A stretch of DNA of 64,000 nt from Nitrospira sp. (lineage in GTDB: Bacteria; Nitrospirota; Nitrospiria; Nitrospirales; Nitrospiraceae). Numbering within the stretch: the first letter of the stretch is position 1; each line of letters begins with the position of its first letter. Location: NCBI GenBank assembly GCA_024998595.1, contig JACOEK010000003.1:124001-188000 (forward strand), read 5' to 3'. This document shows, one piece after another, positions 38,543-47,176 of this stretch. The position numbers were made by a program, and so were the translations under genes. The notes under the pieces are model-generated. The model saw nothing but the letters and a program-made list of their open reading frames with translations. It did no database searches and had not been told where the DNA came from.

Positions 38543-38586
38543 ACACCCGTTCCTTTCGAGAGGCGGTCGTTACCCCACGTGGTTCT

Positions 38587-38614
38587 GTATCGGTTCCTCT
38601 CACAAAAACCTTTA
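38587..38614 (-). promoter_or_regulatory. Sigma-28-like promoter of the STAS-MCP-cheY-cheA-cheW operon
   Basis: On the minus strand, TAAAGGTT (38607-38614; 7 of 8 with TAAAGTTT) and ACCGATAC (38587-38594; 6 of 8 with GCCGATAA) are separated by 12 bases, the same spacing as the flagellin promoter. The start codon at 38542 lies about 45 bases downstream. The match fits a FliA-controlled chemotaxis operon. Confidence 0.75.
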
Positions 38615-38686
38615 CACGTAAGGAGTTGACTGTAGAACGTTCATTGGTACTAACTAGGTCGGTTGGCCTGGGTCTTTAGGCCATAG

Positions 38687-39460
38687 TCATAGAGCCGGAG
38701 GGCCCCCATTGGGAAGAAGCGAATCGAGTGTTTCTTCCGTGAGATTCTTTTCCAGAACGATGATTTCCACTCGTCTGTTCTTCGTCCGACCTTCGGGGGT
38801 GTCGTTCGTGGCGATGGGTTTGGAGTCTGCAAAACCTGTGGCGGAAAGATGCGTAATCGGGATTTCATTCAGCTCGGAGAAAATTCTGACCACCATGACC
38901 GCTCGCACGGCCGAGAGTTCCCAATTGGAAGGAAACTGAGCCGTCCGGATCGGCACGTTGTCCGTATGGCCCAATACACGGACATGACGATCCATTTCGA
39001 TCAGGATCTGGGCCAGGGCTTTCAGGAAGGGAAGTGCTTCGGGGCGAACGCGCGCTTCCCCGCTGCCGAAAAGAATAGATTCCGGCAGGGATATCATGAT
39101 GGTTCCGTTTCCGGTCTCTATGATTCTGATGTCAGGCATTTCCAGCGCAAGTGAGGGATGAATCTTCTTGATGACCTCCTTCATGCGCCGAATAACGGGA
39201 TCGTTAGGGCTGGACATATCGGTATTGATCATCTTCGGTTTGGCATCGCCGACGGCGAAGGGCAAACGGCTTGAAGGCGTACTATTTACTGGATTCAATG
39301 CCGCTTTGATGGAATCGCTGACGGTTCGATATTTACCTTCGTTCACGGACGACACCGAATACATTACGACGAAAAAAGCGAACAGCAAGGTGATGAAGTC
39401 CGCGTAGGACACCAACCAGCGTTCGTGATTTTCATGTTCTTCGTGTTTTTTCTTTGCCAT
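38687..39460 (-). CDS. motB: Flagellar stator protein MotB (OmpA-type)
   Basis: MotB anchors the stator to peptidoglycan and carries the ion-binding Asp. The 257-residue protein has one N-terminal helix with the essential Asp in LVSYADFITLLFAFFVVMYS, a linker, and an OmpA-like C-terminal domain (RVLGHTDNVPIRTAQFPSNW, then LSAVRAVMVV and SATGFADSKPIATN). The peptidoglycan-binding NWELSAVRA and GRTKNRRVEI motifs are intact. It is the second gene of the motA-motB pair, separated by 82 bases. Coupling ion is not determined. Confidence 0.94.
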   Translation of the reverse strand: MAKKKHEEHENHERWLVSYADFITLLFAFFVVMYSVSSVNEGKYRTVSDSIKAALNPVNSTPSSRLPFAVGDAKPKMINTDMSSPNDPVIRRMKEVIKKIHPSLALEMPDIRIIETGNGTIMISLPESILFGSGEARVRPEALPFLKALAQILIEMDRHVRVLGHTDNVPIRTAQFPSNWELSAVRAVMVVRIFSELNEIPITHLSATGFADSKPIATNDTPEGRTKNRRVEIIVLEKNLTEETLDSLLPNGGPPAL

Positions 39461-39542
39461 GGCTCAACCCTTGCGGGTTATGCGTCAACCGGGTGGGTAC
39501 AGGGTACGAACTGTGTTCCGGCGACGAATGCCGAATGACGCA

Positions 39543-40313
39543 TCACTTTTTGTCAGCCTTGGTACGTTCGTGCGGAGGGAGGAAGCTCTCGAGTTTCTCT
39601 TGCAGAAGTCGTGGATTTTCGCCTTGAGCCAGACCGACAAGTCCCATGATTACCATCGTGCGTAGTCCGGCTTCTTCCTTGAGTTTGAACTTCATCTTAT
39701 TCGCGATGGGGAGAAAGAACAGATTGGCAAGTCCGACCCCATATACGGTCGCCACGAACGCCACCGCGATACCGCCGCCGAGTTTCGACGGATCGGCGAG
39801 ATTTTCCATCACGTGAATCAAACCGAGCACGGCGCCGAGAATACCGACCGTCGGCGCATATCCCCCCGCGGCTTCCCAGACCTTCGCCGCATGAACGCCT
39901 TCTTCTTCATGATGCTCGACTTCGATTTCCAAGATTTCCTGGAGGAGTTTAGGATCGGTCCCGTCGACGATCAGCTGGATGCCTTTCTTGAAGAACGGGT
40001 CATGGAGATCTTTGAGTTTGCCTTCCAGTGCGAGCAACCCCTGTTTACGCGCGACGTTGGCCAGGTCGAGAATCTGCGTGATCGTGCCCTTCACATCGTG
40101 CGGAGGATTGGTAATCACCAGGGTGACGCCGGTCACCGCCTTGATGACGACGGACAGCGGATTTTGCACACAGCAGGCACCGAACGTTCCTCCGGCGACG
40201 ATGATAAACGCCGTCAATTGAAGGATGGATCCAAGATGGCCTCCCTCGAGCGCTTGTCCCCCGATAATCGAGCCGAGGGCGACGACAATACCTAAGATTG
40301 TGGCGATATCCAC
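39543..40313 (-). CDS. motA: Flagellar stator protein MotA
   Basis: MotA forms the ion channel with MotB. The 256-residue protein begins MDIATILGIVVALGSIIGGQ at a GTG codon, has four membrane helices, and a cytoplasmic loop with the conserved charged residues (RKQGLLALEGKL and DPFFKKGIQLIVDG). Family features AGGYAPTVGILGAVLGLIHV and KLGGGIAVAFVATVYGVGLA are present. GAGG lies 10 bases upstream of the GTG. The operon motA-motB lies between the two chemosensory sets; no sigma-28-like element was found in front of it. Confidence 0.94.
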   Translation of the reverse strand: MDIATILGIVVALGSIIGGQALEGGHLGSILQLTAFIIVAGGTFGACCVQNPLSVVIKAVTGVTLVITNPPHDVKGTITQILDLANVARKQGLLALEGKLKDLHDPFFKKGIQLIVDGTDPKLLQEILEIEVEHHEEEGVHAAKVWEAAGGYAPTVGILGAVLGLIHVMENLADPSKLGGGIAVAFVATVYGVGLANLFFLPIANKMKFKLKEEAGLRTMVIMGLVGLAQGENPRLLQEKLESFLPPHERTKADKK

Positions 40314-40350
40314 AGCTCAGTTACCTCACTGCCGCGTCACACTGTGGCGT

Positions 40351-40385
40351 CCACCATCTACCCAGAATGGTGGGCTTGCGCCCAC
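40351..40385. promoter_or_regulatory. Two overlapping, mutually exclusive hairpins between motA and the small rightward gene
   Basis: CCACCAT (40351-40357) pairs with ATGGTGG (40367-40373). GTGGGC (40370-40375) pairs with GCCCAC (40380-40385) around the loop TTGC. The two stems share 40370-40373, so both cannot form at once. They lie 37 bases upstream of motA (leftward) and 58 bases upstream of the GTG at 40444 (rightward), which leaves open which transcript they serve. Confidence 0.4.
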
Positions 40386-40443
40386 GGGAAGCGCTTTGAT
40401 AGCGTGCAATCGAATCACACACGTCTTCCATGGAGGTGCTCTT

Positions 40444-40686
40444 GTGGGTCCTGCTGATGCCTTGATGCTCGATGCCAAACAGGCCATCCTCGATGAGCAA
40501 CACCGAAAGTTTCAGGTCTTGCAGAAGGAAGGCCGTTGGACAGAAGCCATGCAACAGTTTCATGTCACCCTAAACTGCGCGTCGGATGTTCTGGCAGAGT
40601 CGATTCAGTTGCTCGAACGGGTCCTCGACGCACGGAATCGCCGAGGACCCTCCCTGCCCGATGCTTCCGATCCTCACCAGTCCTGA
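40444..40686 (+). CDS. Small helical protein of unknown function between motA and cheW
   Basis: This rightward 80-residue gene is supported by a strong Shine-Dalgarno, GGAGGT, 6 bases before the GTG at 40444. The product is predicted to be mostly helical (LDEQHRKFQVLQKEGRWTEA, then QQFHVTLNCASDVLAESIQL) with no membrane segment. The frame runs further upstream, but that part is antisense to motA and lacks a site. A weak hairpin followed by CCTTTTT just after the stop (about 40711-40738) could end the transcript. It is antiparallel to the surrounding chemotaxis and motility genes. I do not recognise its family. A FliT- or CheW-related chaperone role is pure speculation. Confidence 0.65.
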   Translation: MGPADALMLDAKQAILDEQHRKFQVLQKEGRWTEAMQQFHVTLNCASDVLAESIQLLERVLDARNRRGPSLPDASDPHQS

Positions 40687-40741
40687 TTGACCGTCTCGCT
40701 CACCTGGAAGAAGGCTGGCTGTGAGAGCCCATCCTTTTTGC

Positions 40742-41260
40742 TTAGGCCGCTTCCCGGGCCAACAGTAGCCGGCTCAGATCCACCAGGATAAGCAACCGGT
40801 CATCGATCCGGCCGACTCCCTGCGTAAATTCTGCTCCAGCCATGGTGCCGACCGAAGGTGGCGGCTCAATGGCGCTTTTCGGTACACGCAAGACTTCTTC
40901 CACGGAATCCACGATCAACCCGACTAATCGCGCCTGCACCGACACGACCACGATTCGGGTCTGTGTGGTTTGTGCCGCGCCGGTCAGGCCGAAGAGTTTG
41001 CGAAGATCCAAGACGGGAATGATGCGGCCCCGTAAATTAATGACTCCTTCCACATAGGGCGGGGTCTTGGGGACTCGCGTCACCTCCACGATCCGATTGA
41101 TCTCCTGTACGCTCAAGACATCGACCGCGAACTCTTCACTGCCGATCAGACAAATGACGAACTGCAACAGATCGTCAGCGGACTTATCGACCAGACGCTC
41201 CGCAGCGTGTTCTGCGGGCGTCTGGATGTGAGATTGCACTTGTTGTTCAGTCGCACTCAT
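40742..41260 (-). CDS. cheW: CheW coupling protein (set 2)
   Basis: This 172-residue CheW has an acidic/polar N-terminal tail and the CheW core: FVICLIGSEEFAVDVLSVQE, YVEGVINLRGRIIPVLDLRK and LIVDSVEEVLRVPKSAI. It couples the set 2 receptors to the second CheA. It starts 27 bases downstream of the c-heme MCP gene, the last two genes of the set 2 operon. Confidence 0.94.
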   Translation of the reverse strand: MSATEQQVQSHIQTPAEHAAERLVDKSADDLLQFVICLIGSEEFAVDVLSVQEINRIVEVTRVPKTPPYVEGVINLRGRIIPVLDLRKLFGLTGAAQTTQTRIVVVSVQARLVGLIVDSVEEVLRVPKSAIEPPPSVGTMAGAEFTQGVGRIDDRLLILVDLSRLLLAREAA

Positions 41261-41287
41261 GCTGGGCTCCTTCTCGTGGTTGGCTGC

Positions 41288-42973
41288 TTACAGCTTGAAT
41301 CCACCCACGATCCCCTGCAATTCGACCGCCAACTGGCTCAGGTCCTGACTGGCCTTCGCCGACTCATGCGCGCCGGACGAGGACTCTTTTGTGACCTTCG
41401 CCACGTTTTCGATGTCGCTGGCAATCTGCTGTGTCGCAACTGATTGTTCTTCGGAGGCCACAGCAATCTGCCGGATCATGTCGGCACTTTCCGACACCAT
41501 CCGCACGATCTGGGAGAGGGCTTCGCCGGTCTTGTTGACCAGGTCCACACCCGCCGTAACTTTCTGCGTGCCCTGTTGCATCGAATCGACGGCTCCGCGC
41601 GTGTCCTGCTGGATCTGGCGGATCATATCGCCGATTTCTTTCGTGGCTTTGGTCGTCCGTTCTGCCAGTTTCCGGACTTCATCGGCCACGACTGCGAATC
41701 CACGACCCTGTTCTCCCGCTCGCGCTGCTTCGATTGCGGCGTTCAAGGCCAGCAAGTTGGTCTGATCGGCGATATCTTCGATCGTTCGGACGATTTCTCC
41801 GATTTGATCGGAAGACTTACCAAGGTCAGAGATAATGGTGGCCGAGTTCGACACGGCCTCGGACAACTGTTGCATTCCGGAGATGGTGCTCGAGACCACC
41901 GTTCCACCCTCTTGCGCAGTCTTGACCGTGTCTTGCGCCAGGCTGGCTGCTTTTCCGGAATTCTGCGCGACTTGTCCGACGGTGGCGTTCATCTCTTCCA
42001 CCGCGGCCGCAGTTTGTGATGCACGAGACGTCAAGGTATCGGTACCCTTCGAGATCTCTTCGGCCGTGGCCGACAGCTCAACCGAGGCGGAGGCGACCTT
42101 ATCCGTCACGTGAGCCACTTTCTTGATCATGTGCTGCAACTTCTCGATGAATTCGTTGAAGTATTGGCCCATCTGCGCGATCTCATCATGGCCATCGGCC
42201 GGCACACGCTTGGTGAGGTCACCCTCGCCCTTGGCGATGTCGCGCGAGATCTCGCTCATCTTGGCCATCGGCTGCAGAACAATGTTCCGAAGCAGCAGGT
42301 ACATCACGACAAGGATGATTACTACGATGGCGCCCATCAAGCCACCCGTCTGCCACATAGAGCGGTTCGAGAGTGCGATGGCCTCGGTCATCGGTACTGA
42401 CATGCTCAGCATGCCCAGAACATCGCCAACCTGACTGTTCGTATGGCAGCTCAGACAAGTGGTCGACGAGGCTTTATCCACCGTAGCGCGGCGGAACGTC
42501 GGCACCCCGTTCACTTCGTCTCGACGCGAATAGGACTCGGCCCCGCTCATGATCGCCCGAATGGCTTCGTTTTCGAAATTGTCCTTCGGTGAATTGGAGG
42601 GATTCATGGGGTTTTGGCTGATAAGGCGGGCGTTATAGAGGCCCGTGCGATTGGCCTCCTCACCCATTTCACGAACGGCTGTTGCAGGAAAAGGAATCGC
42701 ATCAGCCATACCGGCGTGGTCCTTAACCACCTGAATCTCACTGCCGGCTTTGGATTTTTTGATCTTGGCGACATAGTTTTGCGTGATATATGCGCGGCTG
42801 ATCATGATCTGGGTAGCGACGACGTTGGCACGACCGCTCAACATCGTGTCCATCTTCGATTCTTCCTGCTGATACAGCACTCCTAGTCCTAACGAGATTA
42901 CGATCATTGCTACCAATGAGATTGATAAAATGAACTTTGGACCGATAGTCATGTTCTTCATCATGCCCCCCAT
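41288..42973 (-). CDS. Methyl-accepting chemotaxis protein with periplasmic c-type heme (DUF3365/Tll0287-like) sensor
   Basis: This 561-residue receptor has two membrane helices (about 12-32 and 212-229). The periplasmic domain between them includes a CLSCH heme c-binding motif (Cys173, Cys176, His177), as in DUF3365/Tll0287-like heme sensor domains. HAMP ([20 protein letters not shown]) and the MCP signalling hairpin ([20 protein letters not shown]) follow. Periplasmic c-heme receptors are expected to sense redox state, oxygen or nitric oxide. ATG at 42973 has AGGAGG 5-6 bases upstream. It lies between cheB and cheW in set 2. Confidence 0.92.
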   Translation of the reverse strand: MGGMMKNMTIGPKFILSISLVAMIVISLGLGVLYQQEESKMDTMLSGRANVVATQIMISRAYITQNYVAKIKKSKAGSEIQVVKDHAGMADAIPFPATAVREMGEEANRTGLYNARLISQNPMNPSNSPKDNFENEAIRAIMSGAESYSRRDEVNGVPTFRRATVDKASSTTCLSCHTNSQVGDVLGMLSMSVPMTEAIALSNRSMWQTGGLMGAIVVIILVVMYLLLRNIVLQPMAKMSEISRDIAKGEGDLTKRVPADGHDEIAQMGQYFNEFIEKLQHMIKKVAHVTDKVASASVELSATAEEISKGTDTLTSRASQTAAAVEEMNATVGQVAQNSGKAASLAQDTVKTAQEGGTVVSSTISGMQQLSEAVSNSATIISDLGKSSDQIGEIVRTIEDIADQTNLLALNAAIEAARAGEQGRGFAVVADEVRKLAERTTKATKEIGDMIRQIQQDTRGAVDSMQQGTQKVTAGVDLVNKTGEALSQIVRMVSESADMIRQIAVASEEQSVATQQIASDIENVAKVTKESSSGAHESAKASQDLSQLAVELQGIVGGFKL

Positions 42974-43021
42974 AACTCCTCCTAGCTCTCCATGCGTGAA
43001 CGGTTGAATAAACGAGTCATC

Positions 43022-44119
43022 TCACACCATATTCATGATTTCCCCGATAACTTTTGACAATGACACCACTTTCTCTGCACAGCCTGCCTCAACGACGGCT
43101 TTCGGCATGCCATATACGACGCTCGATGCTTCGTCCTGCGCCACGGTTCGACCTCCTGCTGCCTTGATGGCCTTCATACCCTCCAGTCCGTCATGCCCCA
43201 TTCCGGTCAGAATCACCCCAATGCTCCGTTCCCCGAACAAGGAGGCAACGGATTGCAGCATGATATCGACGGAGGGCGAATGGGGATGCTTTTCGTAATT
43301 GGGCGACAATTTGACCACTGATGTTGTGATGGTTTTCTTCACAATCCGGAACTGCATTCCACCAGGGGCCACTAACACCCGCCCCGCCCGCACTTCGTCA
43401 CCGTCGACCGCTTCCCGGACCTCTAATGCGCAAAGATTGTTCAAGCGTTCGGCGAACGGTTTGGTGAACGAACTCGGCATGTGTTGCACGATGACGATTC
43501 CGGCCGGGCAGTCGGCGGGGAGAGTCGGGATAATTTCAAACAAGGCTTGCGGTCCACCCGTGGAACATCCGATCGCAATCAGTTTGGTGCCGCGCGTTAC
43601 GGATACCGATCGACTACTCAATGCCTTGGCCACAGGGACCGTGGCCTTCGCCGCTCCGGTGACGCTCAGTTTCTTCAGTTTTCCCGCCGCATATCTGGCG
43701 GCAAGAACTTTGGGCACCAACTGCTTCTGAATGTCTGCGATGCGCGAGGCCACGCCGTCCAATTGTTTGGGGATGAAATCGACCGCCCCCCATTCCAAGG
43801 CCTGCAACGTTTCCTGTGCCCCTTCAACTGTCACGGAGCTCACCATGATGACCGGAACTGGATTCTTAGTCATGATCTGCTGAAGTGCTTGCAGCCCCGT
43901 CATACCCGGCATTTCCACGTCCATCGTGACCACATCGGGCTTTAACTGTTGCACCTGCTGGACGGCTTCCTCGCCGTTGCGCGCCACCCCAACCACCTGA
44001 ATCTGCTTCCCCTCTTCCAACATCGTGGTCAGGCTTTTCCGCATGAAGGCGGAATCGTCGACGACCAAGACGCGAACCAGGTTCGCGGCGCTCTGCGGCT
44101 GTGTGAGTGGTAGTGCCAT
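43022..44119 (-). CDS. cheB: Protein-glutamate methylesterase/glutaminase CheB (set 2)
   Basis: This second CheB (365 residues) has a receiver domain (VLVVDDSAFMRKSLTTMLEE, phosphoacceptor Asp in VVTMDVEMPGMTGLQALQ) and a methylesterase domain with the catalytic Ser in AIGCSTGGPQALF, His in GIVIVQHMPSSF and Asp in VILTGMGHDGLEGM. The N-terminus before the receiver is about 15 residues. Interestingly the set 2 CheB has Met-Thr-Gly where set 1 has Met-Asp-Gly after the phosphoacceptor site, so the two may respond differently. Located between cheV and the c-heme receptor. Confidence 0.95.
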   Translation of the reverse strand: MALPLTQPQSAANLVRVLVVDDSAFMRKSLTTMLEEGKQIQVVGVARNGEEAVQQVQQLKPDVVTMDVEMPGMTGLQALQQIMTKNPVPVIMVSSVTVEGAQETLQALEWGAVDFIPKQLDGVASRIADIQKQLVPKVLAARYAAGKLKKLSVTGAAKATVPVAKALSSRSVSVTRGTKLIAIGCSTGGPQALFEIIPTLPADCPAGIVIVQHMPSSFTKPFAERLNNLCALEVREAVDGDEVRAGRVLVAPGGMQFRIVKKTITTSVVKLSPNYEKHPHSPSVDIMLQSVASLFGERSIGVILTGMGHDGLEGMKAIKAAGGRTVAQDEASSVVYGMPKAVVEAGCAEKVVSLSKVIGEIMNMV

Positions 44120-44201
44120 AGGGTCTTTCCCGATACATCGGCCGTCCGGGGCAAAAGCTTGAATCGGCCGTCACCATGACGACGGTGTCTGCGGCTTATA
44201 C

Positions 44202-45185
44202 TCAGGCCGCTTTTTTCACCTGCAAGTTAGGATTTTGGATGTAGAGCGCCAGTTTCTCGCCCAGCATCTTCGCGTCAAACTTGGTGATGTAATCCGTTGC
44301 GCCGACTGTCCGTCCCTTTTCCATGTTGCAGGCTCCGGTCAGGGAGGAATGGAGCATGACCGGCAGGTGCGCCAGCCTCGGATCGGCCCGAATGTGCTTG
44401 GTCAGTGTGAAGCCGTCCATCTCCGGCATTTCGATGTCGCTGAGAATGCACTGGATCTGATCCACCCGTTCTTTCCCCTCAGCCGTCGCCTGATCGGCCA
44501 AGGCCTGGAGCTTTTGCCAGGCTTCCCCGCCGGTCGTGGCAATCACATACGACATGGAGAGGCGATCTAATGCTTTGCGGATCTGCATCCGCGCCACGGA
44601 CGAATCGTCCGCGAACAAGACGCATTTCGATCTCAACTCGGGGGCGATGGTCATACCGGCAAAGACATCGTCGTCTGTGCGGGGGCAAATATCGTTCAGG
44701 ACTTTTTCCACGTCGAGAATCAGAACCATTCGACCATCTTCAAGCATCGTGACCGCGGTCACGGCGCCTTTGTTGTTTTCCCGGACGATCGCAGGAGGCG
44801 TCTTAATGGCAGACCAGGAAAACCGAATGATGCGATCCACGCCTGCCACGAGGAAGCCTTGCAGGCTACCGTTGTATTCGGAGACGATCAGATACGGGTT
44901 TCCACCAGGCACCCCATTCACCTGTCCCTCATTTTCCATTCCCAGGCCCAAACTCCGTTTCAGGCCTACGACGGGGACCATAATGCCCCGGATATTCGCC
45001 ATGCCGACAATGCGGCTGTCGGCTTCGGGGATCTGGGTCAGTTCCGGCAGCTTCATCACCTCACGCACTTTAAAAACATTGATGCCGAAAATTTCATTCG
45101 TGCCAAGTTTGAACAGCAGCAACTCCATCTGGTTTGCGCCGGCCAGCCTGGTCCTGGCATCGATTTCATTGATCAGTGTGGACAT
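44202..45185 (-). CDS. cheV: CheV coupling protein (CheW domain plus receiver)
   Basis: CheV replaces or supplements CheW and uses its receiver domain for adaptation. This 327-residue protein has an N-terminal CheW domain (LLLFKLGTNEIFGINVFKVR, MANIRGIMVPVVGLKRSLGL) and a C-terminal receiver (VLFADDSSVARMQIRKALDR, phosphoacceptor Asp in ILSDIEMPEMDGFTLTKHI, Lys in YITKFDA). It lies between cheA and cheB of set 2, with gaps of about 85 bases. CheW, CheV and the set 2 CheA are all encoded together. Confidence 0.95.
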   Translation of the reverse strand: MSTLINEIDARTRLAGANQMELLLFKLGTNEIFGINVFKVREVMKLPELTQIPEADSRIVGMANIRGIMVPVVGLKRSLGLGMENEGQVNGVPGGNPYLIVSEYNGSLQGFLVAGVDRIIRFSWSAIKTPPAIVRENNKGAVTAVTMLEDGRMVLILDVEKVLNDICPRTDDDVFAGMTIAPELRSKCVLFADDSSVARMQIRKALDRLSMSYVIATTGGEAWQKLQALADQATAEGKERVDQIQCILSDIEMPEMDGFTLTKHIRADPRLAHLPVMLHSSLTGACNMEKGRTVGATDYITKFDAKMLGEKLALYIQNPNLQVKKAA

Positions 45186-45272
45186 ACTTCCTCCGATCTC
45201 GCGGGCCCCTGTTCATCGACTATTTGTGAATATCCGGCTCGTGATTCCATATCGTGGCGTGCGCGCCTTGTG

Positions 45273-47168
45273 TCAGGCAGCAATACCCGGGTTATGCCAA
45301 GCCTGGGCATTTTGGACCAACTCTGAGGTATCCAGAATGAGGACCACCTTGCCCTCGCCCGTGATCGTCGCGCCGGATACGCCTTTGACGGTTTCCAGAT
45401 AATCCCAGATCGACTTAATCACCACTTCCTCCTGAGACCGAAGCTCATCGACGACTACTCCCACGCGACGATCTCCCAATGCCGCGACGACCACATAGAA
45501 CCGTTCGCGATTGGCATCCGTCGGGATATCAAACTCCTGTGCCAGCCGAATGAGTGGCAGCACCCGATCACGCAGATGCAACACTTCGCGACCGTTGATC
45601 GTCTTGATCTCGGAACGCGAGATTCGAACGGCTTCGATCACAGTGCTCAATGGAATCGCAAAGATCGAACGCTCCACTTCCACCATCAAGGCCTGAATAA
45701 TGGCGATGGTGAGCGGCAGCTTGATAATGATCTGACTGCCCTTACCTGGCTCGGACTCCAGATCGACGCTGCCGTTGATTTTTCGAATGTTCGTACGCAC
45801 CACGTCCATGCCGACACCACGGCCGGAGACGTCCGTCACTTTTTCGGCCGTGCTGAATCCCGGCAGAAAAATCAGATTCAGAATTTCTCGGTGCTCCATC
45901 GTCGCGATTTCTGCTTCGCTGATCAGACCCTTGGCCAAGGCTTTTTCCTTGATCTTTTCCACTTGAATCCCGCGCCCGTCGTCGTTGATCCGAATGACGA
46001 TGCTGTTGCCTTCTTGGCTTGCAGCAATGGTCAATTGACCTTCCCCCGCTTTCCCTTTGGCCTGGCGCTCCGCGGGAGTTTCAATGCCGTGATCGATGGC
46101 ATTCCGTACCAAGTGAACCAACGGATCACCGATCTCGTCGGCGACGGACTTGTCGAGTTCCGTTTCCTCGCCGCGCATTTCCAGATGGACCTGCTTGTTG
46201 AGTTTTTGTGAAAGGTCCCGCACCATGCGAGGCAACTTGGCGAACACTTTTTTGATCGGCAGCATGCGGGTCTTCATGACGGCCAACTGCAGATCGGTCG
46301 TCACCAGATTGAGCTGCGCCAGTGTTTCGCTTAGCACACGGACCTGGGGATCCGATTCATGCTGCTGTTCCAATTGCGTGCCGATCTTAATAAGACGGTT
46401 TCGCCCGAGAACCAGCTCTCCGACCAGGTTCATCACGCTGTCGAGGCGTTTGGTCTCCACGCGGATGGTGGCATCTTCTTCCGCCGGTTTCGGTTGTTTC
46501 TCCTGTTTGTGCAGCGCCTGATCGAGGGCCCGCTCGGTAATGGCTTTGGCCTGAAGCAGAATTTCTCCCAGCGGCGTTTTGGGCTCCGGCTGATGCTGTT
46601 GCGCGGTCAACGCATCGAGGACCTGTTCTTTGGAGGCCAGGCCGTCGTTTACCAGAATTTCTCCCAGCGTCGGGGGCGAGGCGATAGGCGCACCTACCGT
46701 CGGTGTAGGTGACACGGCTTCGGCCTTCGCAGGGGCAGCCGCCTCTGCGAGCGTCGCAACCGGCGCCTCGGGGGCGGTGGTTCCGTTCAGGATATCGTCG
46801 AGCTTTGCGGCAATCATCACCGTGGGGACATGACTGTCCGTGCCTGTTCCTCGAATGTCGGCCATGATCGCCTTAATGACGTCAATGGTTTCGAGAATGA
46901 TGCTGATGATGGCAGGGTTGACGGCCATTTCACCCTGTCGCAGCTTGTTGAGAATGTTTTCGCCGCGATGGGCCACGTCCACGAGATGGTTGAAGCCGAG
47001 GAAGCCGGCTGACCCCTTCATACTGTGCATCGCGCGGAAGATCTCATTGAGGAGATCAGTGTTGTTGGGATCAGACTCCAACGTCACGAATCGCTGATCG
47101 AGCACTTCCAACATCTCGTTGGATTCGGTCAGAAAGTCGTTGAGTATTTCCTGCATTTCATCGCTCAT
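45273..47168 (-). CDS. cheA: Chemotaxis histidine kinase CheA with paired MshEN-like motifs (set 2)
   Basis: This second CheA (631 residues) has an Hpt domain with AMHSMKGSAG (His48), no recognisable P2 domain, a Pro/Ala-rich linker and two 24-residue motifs, at 167-190 (LGEILVNDGLASKEQ) and 199-222 (LGEILLQAKAITERA), separated by eight residues. Dimerisation, HATPase with HLVRNAIDHG, NDDGRGIQ and VSGRGVGMDV, and CheW-like P5 domains follow. The motifs again resemble the MshEN c-di-GMP pair. It lies between cheZ and cheV, with 8 bases to cheZ. This CheA would drive CheY2 and the CheZ phosphatase branch. Confidence 0.95.
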   Translation of the reverse strand: MSDEMQEILNDFLTESNEMLEVLDQRFVTLESDPNNTDLLNEIFRAMHSMKGSAGFLGFNHLVDVAHRGENILNKLRQGEMAVNPAIISIILETIDVIKAIMADIRGTGTDSHVPTVMIAAKLDDILNGTTAPEAPVATLAEAAAPAKAEAVSPTPTVGAPIASPPTLGEILVNDGLASKEQVLDALTAQQHQPEPKTPLGEILLQAKAITERALDQALHKQEKQPKPAEEDATIRVETKRLDSVMNLVGELVLGRNRLIKIGTQLEQQHESDPQVRVLSETLAQLNLVTTDLQLAVMKTRMLPIKKVFAKLPRMVRDLSQKLNKQVHLEMRGEETELDKSVADEIGDPLVHLVRNAIDHGIETPAERQAKGKAGEGQLTIAASQEGNSIVIRINDDGRGIQVEKIKEKALAKGLISEAEIATMEHREILNLIFLPGFSTAEKVTDVSGRGVGMDVVRTNIRKINGSVDLESEPGKGSQIIIKLPLTIAIIQALMVEVERSIFAIPLSTVIEAVRISRSEIKTINGREVLHLRDRVLPLIRLAQEFDIPTDANRERFYVVVAALGDRRVGVVVDELRSQEEVVIKSIWDYLETVKGVSGATITGEGKVVLILDTSELVQNAQAWHNPGIAA

Positions 47169-47176
47169 ACCACACC

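Noticed and set aside
44536-45402. Rightward open frame of 288 codons opposite cheV
   Set aside because: It is antisense to a clear CheW-receiver protein, lacks a Shine-Dalgarno and shows no family features; such frames are expected opposite GC-rich genes.
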